Below, in pieces: positions 33,591 through 45,184 of a stretch of DNA of 64,000 bases. Every line of letters begins with the position of its first letter. Position 1 is the first letter of the stretch. Below the pieces are notes generated by a model. It ran no database searches and was not told where the DNA came from. It saw nothing but the letters and a program-made list of their open reading frames with translations. The stretch is from Ailurus styani. Its lineage: Eukaryota > Chordata > Mammalia > Carnivora > Ailuridae. Where the stretch lies: NCBI GenBank assembly GCA_002007465.1, contig LNAC01000861.1, forward strand, positions 334,458 to 398,457, written 5' to 3'. Both the position numbers and the translations under genes were made by a program.

Positions 33591-35530
33591 GCTTCTGTCT
33601 CCTTGGTATGATAGCCCTTCATTTCGAAGCCTCATCTTCTAGTTCCACTTCTCCCTGCATGAGGAAGAGGCTCCCTGTCATTGCCAGCATCTTCAAAGTC
33701 AGGCATTGGAGGCTTCAGCTGGGTGCTCACGGAAGGTCTCCTCAGCCCACATTATGCCAGTTTCAGGTGCTGCAGCACGGGTTCTGGAGCCAGGTATGGG
33801 GAAGTAGGGTCTTCCAAGTCCTAATCAGTCTCCCCACCTGCTAGAGTTGTACCAGGTAACTCAATCTCTACAGCAATTCCTGAAAAGTAAACACACCTCA
33901 GGGAAGCAAGCATTTCTTCCTCTTCCTTTTCTTCTTCTCCCCCGACTCCCCTCCTCCTCCTTCTTCCTCTTCTTTTTTGTTAACCAACTGAGCATGGTCT
34001 AGCTTTATTTGGGCAAAAGATTCTTTTCTTAAACACTTGTTTACCCTTGCTCCTGGGGAGAAATCACCAAAAAATGATATTTTAGACTTAAATAGTCCTA
34101 GAACTATTACTGTAGCTTAGTTTGGCTTACATGAATCATCACTTGAACTGTGAATATCTCTGTTTACCCGTGGTGCCATTGCCTGTTACCTTCCCTCTGA
34201 TGTGCACAGCAACCTGTAATAGAAGACGGGGGTATATGTGGAATCAACTCTACTTACCCTGTGGGTAAGAAGGAAATATGGACCACACAATCCATTTATG
34301 AGATGACTTGGAGATATGTGAGTATCTTCACGGTTTAAAAAAAAAGTCTGTGATACCATATCAAAAACATGAAGAACCTTACTATATGAATTGCTTAATA
34401 GTATACTGAAAATATTATGAAGACACATATTAGATGTTACAGCATCCTAGGGGGTTAAAATTTTATTTTCAATTCTGAAATATTCAGTATTCTAAGCAAG
34501 AGAATAAGGTCGCCATCAGTCTGAATACTGATTCTCATGGCATAAAAGCATAGATGTGGGTTAGCCAGTGTGAGAGATTGCTTTGAAGCTGTATTGACCC
34601 TAAGATTTAATCTAAAATTTATAGTTTTCTTATTTAATCCTGTCTTTGAGGGCAAGTTATTTTATTATCAAAAGCCCCCTACCTATCTTCAATGTCATCC
34701 ACAAATAATTCTTTCTTAGACAATCAGATTAAAATTTTACTGTTTTTTCCAAATTAGAATGCACCATCTGCCCTTAAAACCAGTAAGACAGGAATTGGTA
34801 GTTCTAGTATTTATTTTTCCTTAATCTTTACTATCACACCTGCAATTCTGGGGAGGGACTATCAATGGGCCTAACTTGTAAAAATTAATTTCTCAACCTC
34901 CATGGAAGCTATACATGGCCAAGGACATAGTCCTGGCTCAAGGGATGTAAGTAGAAGTCATTAGCTGTAACTTCTAAGAAAGCTTGGAAGGGGAGGACCT
35001 CCAACTGGCAAGGTGTCCTTTTGGCCTTCACCCTTCCTTTATTTTTGTCTGGAACATGGACACAGGTTTGGAGAAACCTCTGTGCAGCTATAAGGGACCA
35101 TGAGATCAGTAGAATTTCAGGGACCTCAGCCCTAATCATTATGATTTGTTGATCTAATAATAACTGCTAGCATACCCTTACCTGATTTCACAGAAAAAAT
35201 AAAATGCCCAGTTTGTTTCAACCCCTTTTCATTACTGCCTTGTGTTGGACTTTTGTTATTCACACCTGAACATAAATCTCTTATTGATACAGCGAGCAGA
35301 TCTCTGTATCTCTGTCTGAGTTTTGATCTGAGAACCAGAGTATAAAATTTGTAGAGTTCTGATCTATCTCTGTCCGGTTCTTAGATACACCATTGACTTT
35401 ACTGTGTCTTATGTTATAAAAAAGAGTGGACATGGACATCATCTCTGCTAAAATGAAAACAATAGGATGTTACCTCCATCGTGGGACAGCAGAGCCTTGA
35501 AACTTCTTTGGTAACTCCCTCTCCGCACCC
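33591..35530. other. Mostly unique sequence
   Basis: Holds a polypyrimidine patch at about 33909-33978. A stretch at 34885-35150 ('cctccatggaagctatacat', 'cctggctcaagggatgtaag') looks like a diverged old interspersed repeat whose family I cannot name. No gene recognised. Confidence 0.4.
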
Positions 35531-35548
35531 ATTAATAAACTGATATCT

Positions 35549-35757
35549 TTCTTTCTTTCTTTTTTTTTTTTTCAAAGATTTTATTTATTTATTTGACAGA
35601 GAGATTACAAGTAGGCAGAGAGGCAGGCAGAGAGAGAGAGGAGGAAGCAGGCTCCCTGCTGAGCAGAGAGCCCGATCCGGGCCTCAATCCCAGGACCCTG
35701 AGATCATGACATGAGGCGAAGGCAGAGGCTTTAACCCCCTGAGCCACCCAGGTGCCC
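35549..35757 (-). mobile_element. CAN-SINE
   Basis: Reverse SINE of the 'attacaagtaggcagagagg' subtype with a CTTT/T tail at left. TAATAAACTGATATCTT (35532-35548) and TAACAACCTGATTTCTG (35758-35774) are a weak, decayed 17-bp duplication. Confidence 0.95.
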
Positions 35758-35774
35758 TAACAACCTGATTTCTG

Positions 35775-36880
35775 TGTTTCACCAAATTCTCCCATAATAA
35801 TGCCATCGTGTAAGGGGAGAGAATAGAAGTGTATTTATTTGCCATTATTTCTTCATGCTAAGACAGCTTAGTTCAACTGGGTTATGATGGGAAGGAAGGG
35901 AAGAGCCCAATTAGGAACATAGAGGTGACGTAGGGGTCTGTAGAGGCAAGAATGCTTTAATATATGAAGTTTCATCCCACTACACATTGTTTTTCCTTCC
36001 AAGATTTTCCTTCATTTCTCCTTTTTCCCCACACGCCTGATGCCAAGGCATCCATTTATCAAACCTATCCATTTTACCTGTCTTGTTTATTTTTGCATAT
36101 GTCTGTGGACTTCGCCATTCACAGTGATATTTGGCGTCTGGCAGTTGGGTGATGCTTGCACCCCCAAGGATCAGACAAGGACACATCTTTCCAACAGTTG
36201 TTGATAATGAGGCCAATGGAAAGGCTAATTATTTAAAGTTCTGTGAGTGTTCATTATGAAGCCGAGTTTGAGTAAATTATTCTATGGATGCAGCGCTCTG
36301 CGGGAGAGCCCCATTCCTCAATGCAGGGAGTTTGATACGCCGTCTGCTCTGAGGGGCTTGGATTAGTCCATCTGTTTCTGGTTTTCAAAAACCTGAGGTG
36401 AAGAAAATAAATAACAGGAAAAACAAAAATGAAAAATGCCTCTGGTTCCTGAATTGCAGTGAGTCTGCATGTGCTCCTAAATCACCTATCCATCCAGACA
36501 CACCAAACCCTGCCAGATACACCATGCAGAAAGAGAAGAGAAGCATCCAGATTTTGCTTTTGAGGATTTTTAAATATTTAGACATCTAGCCCATTATTAC
36601 ATTAAAAAGTAGCATTTCTAATTACTTTGGCAAAGAAACAAAGGTAGCACTTGATTTATGGAACTATATTCTCCTTTTTAAAGGCTATTCACACATTTTC
36701 CACTGAGGCCTATTTGAGCCTCTGTTTTCCATAAGCAGGCCAAGGAATCAGAGCTATTTGCCTAGAATGACATAATTACAGCCTCTAAATGGTTAGAGTT
36801 AACTGTGGAAGAGGGTTTATGCTTAGTGGCCTTAGCTCCAGCAGGCAAAATTAAGACCAATAGATAGAAATTATGGGGAA
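35775..36880. other. Repeat-poor sequence with candidate ancient blocks
   Basis: Blocks at 36225-36350 and 36575-36880 are free of repeats and hold TAATTATTTAAAG, TCTAATTACTTTGG and ATGACATAATTACAG words. No exon recognised. Confidence 0.4.
36575..36880. promoter_or_regulatory. Candidate conserved non-coding element
   Basis: Three homeodomain-type TAATTA/CTAATTAC cores, plus AACAAAGG and GAGTTAACTG, in repeat-free DNA. Motif clustering only. Confidence 0.22.
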
Positions 36881-36929
36881 GATTTCAGAGTGTAGAGAAC
36901 ATTCTAATCAATGATCTGTTAAGTTTTAT

Positions 36930-37378
36930 GTGAACTACCTTGGATGACAATGGAGATCCTCATGTGTCAGAAGTTAAACCAGAAACAGAGGATCAGGAAT
37001 CTGAGTTGCTGCACAGAGGATGGCTCACTTGGGAAAAGGGGACCATTCAACTCATTACAATTTGGTTTCTATGCTCGGACCTCTCTGAAACTAATACTGG
37101 CCAATGGTTATGGATTATCAGGGGAGATGCTATCTTTTTTGATAGTTACTTTCCACCAAGAGCCAAGGCTAAGGCAGATTTTTTTTTTTCTTCTCCCTTT
37201 CCTGTGGAAGATTCTATTTTTAAGCCCACTCTTTCACTGGAGCCCTTAACCTTAATCACATCCGCCAAGTTCCTTTTTCCGTGTAAGGTAACATAGTCAC
37301 ACATTCCTCAGATTAGAATATGGACATTGGAGGAGTGGGTGGGAGCAATACTGTCTACTACAGATTCCTGGTAATACT
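36930..37378 (-). repeat. MaLR-type LTR fragment (antisense)
   Basis: The right part 'taatcacatccgccaagttc', 'gtgtaaggtaacatagtcac' and 'gagcaatactgtctactaca' follows the order of the antisense strand of MaLR-type LTRs. The two overlapping plus frames (36940-37296) are therefore repeat-derived, not a gene. Confidence 0.55.
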
Positions 37379-37529
37379 GTCATGGGTGGGTATGTTTTTC
37401 TAGAACGATATGGGATTTCAATACATTTTACAGTCCATAAGCCCATCGATTCCAAAGTATCTGTAATTCTTAGAACATTTTTACAGAAAGGGATTTTAGA
37501 GCACAACGAGTTAATTTTTACTGTTTTTG

Positions 37530-37625
37530 CAGTTCTCAGGATGTATGTATATGCATAGATACGTATGTATAAATATGTATATGTACATATATGTATTATG
37601 TATCGATATGTATGTATAGATATGT
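37530..37625. repeat. Degenerate (TATG)n tract
   Basis: Interrupted TATG/TACG/TATA units, old and imperfect. Confidence 0.7.
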
Positions 37626-37899
37626 TTCTGGATTGATTTTCCTTTTATTGAAGCCATAAAATTACTACCTGGGTCAGTTTGAGACTCTATAGTGAATATC
37701 CTACTTATAACTGTCTGGTCCAGACAAATTTATGTGTCTGAATTTACTGCTCTTGCTATCTAGTTTACGGGCCCTCTAGTTTTTAACTTTAAAATAACCT
37801 CTCCATTTTCTCTGTTACTTTAAAATTCTGATCTGCTCCAGAAGGAAGCAATGTTTTAACTAAAGTTTATCTTCTGGTGATTTCTAAACTTAAGAAGAT

Positions 37900-38085
37900 G
37901 TAGAATGTCATAGAAAGGACAACACCAGGCTGGGCATTACAGACATAAGGGTTCAGTTCCTCTCTAGTCACCAACTAGTAAGGGGACCTTGGGGTGGACA
38001 TTTCACCTTATTGATTTCACCCTCCTGCTGGGTGAAAAGAAAGAGTTGGAATAGACCACCTCCAAGTCATTTGTACTCTAGAAGG
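37900..38085 (+). repeat. MIR-type SINE remnant
   Basis: 'cataagggttcagttcctct', 'gtcaccaactagtaagggga' and 'ggacatttcaccttattgat', followed by a GGGTGAAAAG block, lie in MIR order on the sense strand. Diverged. Confidence 0.6.
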
Positions 38086-38935
38086 GGACTCTGGGAATTC
38101 CAGATCCATTACTTTTTGCTTTGGAGAAACAACCCTTTAGTTTGGAGCACATAAGAGGAGCTATCCTGAGTCAGAAATCTGCTCTGCTCCAACACACTGT
38201 TCCATTGTGGCAAATGTGTCCTTGCCATCCTTCTAAGATATAATTGGAAAAAGCTAAGGTCTTAAGTCTTTCTTGACCAGTCTCTACCTACTTCCTCCAT
38301 TCATCTTCTCTGTCCTCCCAAACACACCTGCTTTCCAGCCTCACTGAAATGCTCAGAAGATCACCCTGTGCAGTGTCTCTGGCATTCTGGAGGACAATGG
38401 CAGCGGCATCTGTGGGAAACCGATCTCGAATGGCTTCTTGAGCTGCCAAAGTCAATCAGGATGGGCAGAAGAGAAAAAAAATGGGGTTCTCTGAAATTCT
38501 GGATTTGAGGGATTTTGTGGAAGTCAGAGGTTTCACATTATATGAAAGCTAGACCAAGTTGAAGTTTGAGTTTTTAATCATAATAATATTCCTTAGGAAT
38601 CCTGGGGGAATCTCAAATCACTTTAATAATAGAACGTGTACAAATGCAGGATGTAGCTCAAACTTACTTGAATAAATTATACTGTATTAGACCCTTAGGC
38701 GAATTTGAATTTATCTTTGCCCTATTTCACCCTCCCCCAACTCTCTACCATGGACAACTTGGATTCTTAGGCATAACAAGGGTTTAGAAATATACATCAG
38801 ATAAGCCTATTCATAGGATAGAATCACAAAGTAAATTCAATTAGCCCTTTGATATCCATTTGAATTTAGTCCGGAGGGCAGCCCCCATGAAAATATGTGC
38901 AATGACATGAGTTGGTTGCTGCACAGAAAATACAA
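38086..38935. other. Unique sequence, no gene seen
   Basis: No feature recognised. Confidence 0.5.
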
Positions 38936-38937
38936 AG

Positions 38938-39243
38938 TCCGTATGTGGAATTTAAAAAACTAAATAGAGGAACATAGGGGAAGGGAAGAAAAAATAAAAT
39001 AAGATGAAAATAGAGAGGGAGGTAAGCCAGAAGAGACTCTTAACTTGGAAACCAAGGGTTGCTGGAGGGGAGTTGGGTGGGGGAAGGGGTAACTGGGTGA
39101 TGGGCATTAAGGAGGGCACTTGAAGAAATTAGCACTGGGTGTTATATGCCACTGATGAATCACTAAATTCTACCCCTGAAACTAATAATACACTACATGT
39201 TAACTAAACTGAATTGAAATAAAAAACTAAAAAAAAAAAAAAA
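38938..39243 (+). mobile_element. 5'-truncated carnivore L1 3' UTR
   Basis: Sense 3' terminus of the carnivore L1 lineage: 'agagactcttaacttggaaa', 'actgggtgatgggcattaag' and 'ctgaaactaataatacacta', ending in an A-run at 39228-39243. AAAATACA occurs just before the start and again at the tail, suggesting a short target duplication. No coding part. Confidence 0.88.
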
Positions 39244-39328
39244 TACAGTCTGACATTCACAGTCTCAAATCAGAAAGTTACTCAGCTTAAAAGCTACGAT
39301 TTTGGTTGTTTGGGAAATTAGGTTGTTT

Positions 39329-39529
39329 GGGTGCCTGGGTGGCTCAGTTGGTTAGACAACTGCCTTCGGCTAGGGTCATGATCCCATAGTCCCAGGATCG
39401 AGACCCACGTCGGGCTCCCAGCTCTATAGGGAGTCTGCTTCTCCCTCTGATCTTCTCCTCTCTCATGCTCTCTCTCACTCTCTCTCTCTCTCTCTCTCTC
39501 AAATAAATAAATAAGATCTTAAAAAAAAA
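39329..39529 (+). mobile_element. CAN-SINE
   Basis: Head 'gggtgcctgggtggctcagt', CT-rich body with (CT)n at 39477-39500 and an AAAT tail. GAAATTAGGTTGTTT (39314-39328) and GAAATTAGTCTGTTT (39530-39544) form the 15-bp duplication with two changes. Confidence 0.96.
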
Positions 39530-39615
39530 GAAATTAGTCTGTTTACTACCATAGAATAATCAACCCATCCAAAGATAGGTCTTCTCCCCTCCTCCCCCAC
39601 CTAGGGCTTCTTTCT

Positions 39616-39800
39616 TTCTTAAGATTTTTTTTTTTTTGACAGAGAGACAGCACAAGAGAGAACACAAGCAGGGGGAGTGGGAGAGGGAGAAGCAGGCTGC
39701 TTGCTGAGCAGGGAGCTGGATTTGGGACTTGATCCCAGGATCCTGAGATCATGACCTGAGCTGAAGGTGGAGGTTTAATGACTGAGCCACCCAGCTGCCC
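39616..39800 (-). mobile_element. CAN-SINE
   Basis: Reverse SINE lying only about 90 bp from the previous plus-strand copy, giving an inverted SINE pair. It contains 'cctgagatcatgacctgagc' and 'actgagccacccagctgccc'. The 202-codon minus frame 39546-40154 passes through it and owes its central segment to SINE sequence. Confidence 0.93.
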
Positions 39801-41702
39801 CAGCAGGCAGAAAGAATATAGCCAGGAAAAGGAGGAAAGTGTAGAGTCTCCTCTCTCTCTTTCCCTGCTATTTTCCACTAGCACTGAGATGGAAGAGAGG
39901 TGGAGAAACAGGACTGGCCTTTTGGATGTTTTCGACCATAGGCAGGCACCACTGACAACAAAAACTCTTATCAAACTCTCTGAGATGTCTGGGCTGAATG
40001 AAGTCTTTCTCTGCTGATGGCAGTAAAGGGGAAGGACCTTCCTAATCCTAGAGATGGTAGAAGGGCATAAATGGGCAACAATAAACCACCAGCTATCTCT
40101 ACATACCCTCTTTCCCATGTCTCTCATCTGCTGACCCTTTCTACACCTCCACACTGGTAAGAAATTTCAAACACTGAACTCTTTTCTGCCAACTACAGTC
40201 TTTCAGTTATACCGAGGGGTTCTGTCTCCCAATTCACTTTGATACCTCATATGCTCACCTAAGAATCTCAAATGAAATATCTTCTTTAATAGCCTGTGGC
40301 AGAAAATCAGAAAGTCCCCGGAGAAGGAAGGAAAGGCACTTGAAGGTGTCAGTCTAAGGAACCACCAGGTCACCCAAGGATTAAAGTCCCAGCATCCTTG
40401 GAAGACTCTCTCTCAACCAAAAAGAATGCTCACTTCTGCTATCTTCCAGTCCTCTCTTTGCTCTTTGTTATCTGCTTATGCATCTAAATTGAATTTTAAC
40501 TGAAGTGTTTTTGCTGCTCCAGCCAACTGTATCTTTTTAATCCAAGAAAAAGTTTGGTCTGAGAACAACTGGACAAAAAGTCCCAAAGCACCCATTACTG
40601 GGCAGGGCAGAGGACCCCTGAGTGTTAGAAGTGCAGGGCTTGACTATTCTGAACAACCTTGGGGATTTGCTCTGTTTCCTGGGAGCTTGCTAATGTGGAG
40701 ACTTTTATAGTGGCAATAAAGAGCCTGAAACTACCTCATAAGCCTCTCCATAAGACAGCCAGTCCCCTAGCACTTCTCCTAATTAACTTCTAACCTGCTG
40801 GCCATGGGGATTTTTTTCTCCTTTAACTGCTAATGAAGTCTAGAATCTCAAAGTCTCCCTTGATTTTTACTAGAGACGTCTAGTTGTTAATTATGAGCCC
40901 TGTGTTTTTCTTGCTCACTTGGACTTTGTAAGGGGCACTACGGTGGGAACTTAACCAACATTCTTTTCCAATTTAGAGTCAACTCAATTTCCTTCCAAAT
41001 TCTTTGGCTTGCTTCTGTAGGATCAATAGACATTGAGAAAAACCAACAACAAAAACAAGAAATGAAAGTGGGTAAAGAGATTTGGGGGTGTGGGAAAAAC
41101 CAAGGGAGAGATGTGAGGATGTACTCATATCTAATTTCCCAGAGAAATACTAGCCTTTCTCTTCCTCACTGAGTGAGAAATGTTGGTCTGAGCCTGGAGA
41201 AGAGAAAGTTCAACGAAATCAAAGCATCAGAATAACAATGCTTTCACATTAGGAGAGGATACAGAACCCATTTGAATCAAACATTTACTCCCATGTCCAT
41301 TTATTTGACCAGCATGAATTAGTCACCTTTTTTTGTGCCAGACACTTTTCTAGACACTGGGGATAAAGAAATGAGCAAGTTCTTCTGGAAGATCTGCTGT
41401 CAGCAGGGATCTCAAGTTGTCTTCCTGAACGACCACATAGTGCTTCAGAGCTCACTTGCCCAGTGCTTAATCCGGCAGCACAGGCAAGGACTCCATCATC
41501 TTTGGAAAATACAACGGAAAATGCCTTACCACTGTATGTGCCCTGTGGACATCCCTCTGTTTTAAAAACATGTGGCTGCCATACTTCTCTACTGAAGGAG
41601 AAGGTATTACAGTAAGGGAATAATGATAAACAAGATAAATTTGTTTCTAGTCTATAAAATCTATCTAAATTTTTAAAATAAACTCCTGTGACAAATACAA
41701 AT
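39801..41702. other. Mostly unique sequence
   Basis: A segment near 41325-41400 ('tgtgccagacacttttctag') resembles the common 5' words of MIR/L2-class repeats but is too short to name. No gene recognised. Confidence 0.4.
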
Positions 41703-41728
41703 TCAAATGACCATTTATTTTTTTATTG

Positions 41729-41921
41729 TTTTTAAATATTTTATTTATTTACTTGACAGAGAGAGAGAGAGATTACAAGTAGCCAGAGAGGCAGGCAGAG
41801 AGAGGGGAGGAAGTAGGCTCCCTGCTGAGCAGAGAGCCCACAGGGCTCAATCCCAGGACCCTGAGATCACTACCTGAGCCGAAGGCAGAGGCTTTAACCC
41901 ACTGAGCCACCCAGGTGCTCC
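41729..41921 (-). mobile_element. CAN-SINE in the L1 tail
   Basis: Reverse SINE ('attacaagtagccagagagg', 'ccactgagccacccaggtgc') placed between the outer L1 target duplication and the L1 T-run. It probably integrated into the L1 poly(A). Its own duplication cannot be told apart from the T-rich surroundings. Confidence 0.93.
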
Positions 41922-42683
41922 TATTTTTTATTTTTTTAATTTTATTACATTATGTTAGTCACCATACAGTATGTCATTAGTTTTTGATGTAGTGTTCCAT
42001 GATTCATCGTTTGCATATGACACCCAGTGCTCATTGCAATACATGCCCTCCTTACTACCCACCACTGGGTAACACATCCCCCCAACCCCCTCCCCTCTGA
42101 AACCCTCAGTTTGTTTCCTGGAGTCCATACTGTCTCATGGTTCATCTCTTCCTCTTATTTCGCCCCTTCATTTTTCCCTTCCTTCTCCTAATGTCCTCTG
42201 TGTTATTCCTTATGTTCCACATATAAGTGAAACCATATGATAATTATCTTTCTCTGCTTGACTTATTTCACTCAGCATAATCCCCTCCAGTTCCAACCAT
42301 GCCAATGTAAATGGTGGGTATTCATCCTTTCTGTTGGCTGTAATATTCCATTGCATATCCGGACCACATCTCCTTTATCCATTCATCTGTTGAAGGGCAT
42401 CTCAGCTCCTTCCACAGTCTGTCTATTGTGGACATTGCTACTATGAACACTGGAGTACATATGCCCCTTCTTTTCACTACATCTGTATCTTTGGGGTAAA
42501 TACCCAATAGTGCAATTGGTGGGTCATAGGGCAGCTCTATTTTTAACTTTTTGAGGAACCTCCATACTGTATTCCAAAATGGCTGTACCAACTTACATTC
42601 TCACCAGTAGTGTAAAAGGGTTCCCCTTTCTCCACATACTCCCCAACATTTATGTCAATTTTTGCTGTGTCAATTTTTGCCAT

Positions 42684-43403
42684 TATAGAATCTTTAAGGG
42701 AAGGAATGAGATCTAATCAGGCCAAATTAAAAAATGCTATGAATGAAATGCAGTCTAAACTGGATACTCTGACTGCCAGGGTAAATGAGACAGAAGAAAG
42801 AATTAGTGACATAGAAGATAAGATGATAGAAAAGAAGGAAACCAAGGCAGCATGGGAAAAACAGATTAAAGCCCAAGGGATCAAACTGAGATCAATGACC
42901 CAGTGAAATGTTCCAATATTCGAATTATTGGGATCCCTGAGGGAGCAGAGAGGGGCCTAGAAGATATATTTCAGCAAACTGTAGCTGAGAACTTCCCTAA
43001 TCTGGGGAAGGAAACAAGCATTTGTGTCCAAGAGGCAGAGAGGACCCCTCCCAAGATCAATGAGAACAGACCAAACACCATGACATACAATAGTACAATT
43101 TGCAAATCTTAGATCCAAGGAAACAATCTCGAAAGCGATAAGGGAGAAGAGATACCTTATGTACAGAGGAAGAATATCAGAATAACATCAGACCTGTCCA
43201 CAGAGACCTGGCAAGCCAGAAAGCACTGGCAAGACATATTCAGGGCACTAAATGAGAAGAACATGCAGCCAAGGATACTTTATCCAGCAAGGCTGTCATT
43301 CAGAATGGATGGAGAGACAAGGAGCTTCCAAGACCGGCAGAAACTGAAAGAATATGAGACCACCAAGGTGGCCTTGCAAGAAATATTAAGGGGCGTTCTA
43401 TAA
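42684..43403 (+). pseudogene. L1 ORF1 remnant in the inverted segment
   Basis: The ORF1 product is the RNA-binding trimeric chaperone of L1. Visible here are a coiled-coil part (heptad-like NEMQSKLDTLTARVNETEE, 42736-42810), then an RRM-like part (NIRIIGIPEGAERGLEDIF, 42909-42965). The C-terminal domain follows (QARKHWQDIF about 43212, QPRILYPARLSF about 43268), with a stop near 43400. The start and first part of the gene are missing at the inversion junction. The frame shifts around 42900 and stops occur near 43110 and 43190, so no intact protein is possible. Confidence 0.88.
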
Positions 43404-43482
43404 AAGGAGAAAGACCTTCAGAGTTACATACATCTGAAATTTACAGAGGTATTCTATAGAAACAAAGACTTCAAAGGCAACA

Positions 43483-43713
43483 TGATGGCAATAAAATCAT
43501 ATCTTTCAATAATCACTCTCAACGTGAATGGCCTAAATGCTCCCATGAAATGGCACAGGATTTCAGATTGGGTAAAAAGACATGACCCATCCATATGCTG
43601 TCTACTAGAGACTCATTTGAACCTAAAGATACATCCAGATTGAAAATGAGGGGATTGAGAACCATTTTTCATACCAATGGACTGCAAAAGAAAGCTGGGT
43701 AGCAATTCTCATA
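43483..43713 (+). pseudogene. L1 ORF2 endonuclease N-terminus remnant
   Basis: ATG at 43483 opens a frame with IITLNVNGLNAP and LLETHL. These are the first conserved blocks of the L1 APE-type endonuclease (Asn and Glu active-site positions). It breaks within about 70 codons and is cut off by the target duplication at 43714. The reverse transcriptase domain is absent. Confidence 0.85.
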
Positions 43714-43728
43714 TCAAATGACCATTTA

Positions 43729-44956
43729 ATAGTTCAGCATGTAATTTGGAGATACTCTCATTTGAGTTATAGGTCAGAATTGCCCAAGAAACTTTTAAAA
43801 AATAGAGAAGTCAAGGCAGGCTCTCCCTAGGAATATTCTGGCACTGTAAGTATGAGGTAAGTCTTACCTAATGGGAGGTTGCATTTTTAAGTTCCACAAA
43901 TAATCATGATAGGCTATCAAAGACGTGAACCACTGAAAAATATTTATTTATAACCAAAAAGAGATATTCTTTTATGAGATAATTTTTACTAACAGTAGGA
44001 AGTAGAAAAATGGTTGTTTAGATTTTTGGTACTAAATGAAGATCTTTCAGCGAATCCTGCAAAGAAAAAAATATTCATTGTTAGTTACAATGTTTAGTTT
44101 TCTTCTGTGTCACTGTGTTGCAGATGGAAGGGCTTCCTAATGTTGCCTGATCCTAAGAACCAGAGAAACCACAAGCCAACCAAGCTTGAGTGCTTTTCAA
44201 ATGACTCGTGCATTTCCCTTAACATTCTGAGACAATAAAACAGACCTGCCATCTGAAAAGAGACTTAAAGTACAGCTCTGTCATCTTTCCATTCTTTTGG
44301 ACATCTTCCTGGCTGGCACATTTAACTTCTAATGTCCTTCGAAGTATCCAGAAGAAACTTGAGTAAAGTACACATACGACGCAACATTTCCAGCTAGAAA
44401 TTGACCGACTTCCTTTTTTTTTTTTTCCCAATTTACTTTTGATTGCTGTGGTTATTTTATATTTTTAGAATTTGGCTTTGTTCTGGAAATCAGAGAGCTT
44501 TATATTCTTAGATTGCTTATCCAAGTTCAACCCCTCCATCTCGTCCTTTAATGAGGCCAGATGTTTTTTACTTTAATCCTGTTGGTATCTTGGGTGAGAT
44601 AAGCAAGCAGTCCAGGGACATGACATTTCCCTTTATGTATAAGACAGAGATATGATTCATTAAAGTGTAATATGTTTTTACAAGCAGAAAAGAAATCTCT
44701 ACCCAACCAGATCACCACAAAGTGTTTTTAGCCACAATACACAAATTTAAGAATTCAGCTAGTTTGTTCTTCTCTTCCTTTGAATGGTGTGGGGAGGATT
44801 GGTGGCTTTTTAAATTCAAAGCATAATTTCCCAAAACTTAAAAGTATGACTCTCATATAAATATAATATGGACCCGTTTCAAGGAGTTTATTCAACTCAT
44901 TAATAAACAAGGAAACAACTAAAAAGGTTAATTTAAGGCTGATTCAAAAAGCATTT
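43729..44956. other. Unique sequence, no gene seen
   Basis: No feature recognised apart from a T-run at about 44415-44427. Confidence 0.5.
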
Positions 44957-44973
44957 TGAGGCTTTGAATTTTT

Positions 44974-45167
44974 TTTTAAAGATTTTATTTATTCATTTCA
45001 CACAGAGAGAGATTACAAGTAGGCAGAGAGGCAGGCAGAGAGAGGAGAGAGGAGGAAGCAGGCTCCCTGCTGAGCAGAGAGCCCGATGTGGGCCTCGATC
45101 CCAGGACCCTGGGATCATGACCTGAGCCGAAGGCAGCGGCTTTAACCCACTGAGCCACCCAGGCGCC
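44974..45167 (-). mobile_element. CAN-SINE with perfect 17-bp target duplication
   Basis: Reverse SINE of the 'attacaagtaggcagagagg' subtype with an intact T-rich tail. TGAGGCTTTGAATTTTT is found at 44957-44973 and 45168-45184 without mismatch. Among the youngest-looking insertions in the window. Confidence 0.97.
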
Positions 45168-45184
45168 TGAGGCTTTGAATTTTT

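Larger units (their letters stand above)
41718..43713 (-). mobile_element. Carnivore L1 with 5' inversion (twin priming)
   Basis: The left part (41922 to about 42680) is the reverse complement of the L1 3' region: T-run, 3' UTR and the ORF2 C-terminal end (minus-frame residues such as IELPYDPPIALLGIYPKD). The right part (about 42681-43713) is sense ORF1, then the first 70 or so codons of ORF2. This arrangement is the known outcome of twin priming. TCAAATGACCATTTA lies at 41703-41717 and 43714-43728, so the whole block is one event plus a later SINE. Incapable of mobilising itself. Confidence 0.95.

Noticed and set aside
36940..37296. 118-codon plus frame rich in Glu/Asp at its start
   Set aside because: Its right part is recognisable MaLR-type antisense LTR sequence, so it is repeat-derived.
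39546..40154. 202-codon minus-strand frame, the longest in the window
   Set aside because: Its central part is CAN-SINE sequence (SVIKPPPSAQVMISGSWDQ is what SINE heads encode by chance), and the rest shows no family resemblance or codon bias.
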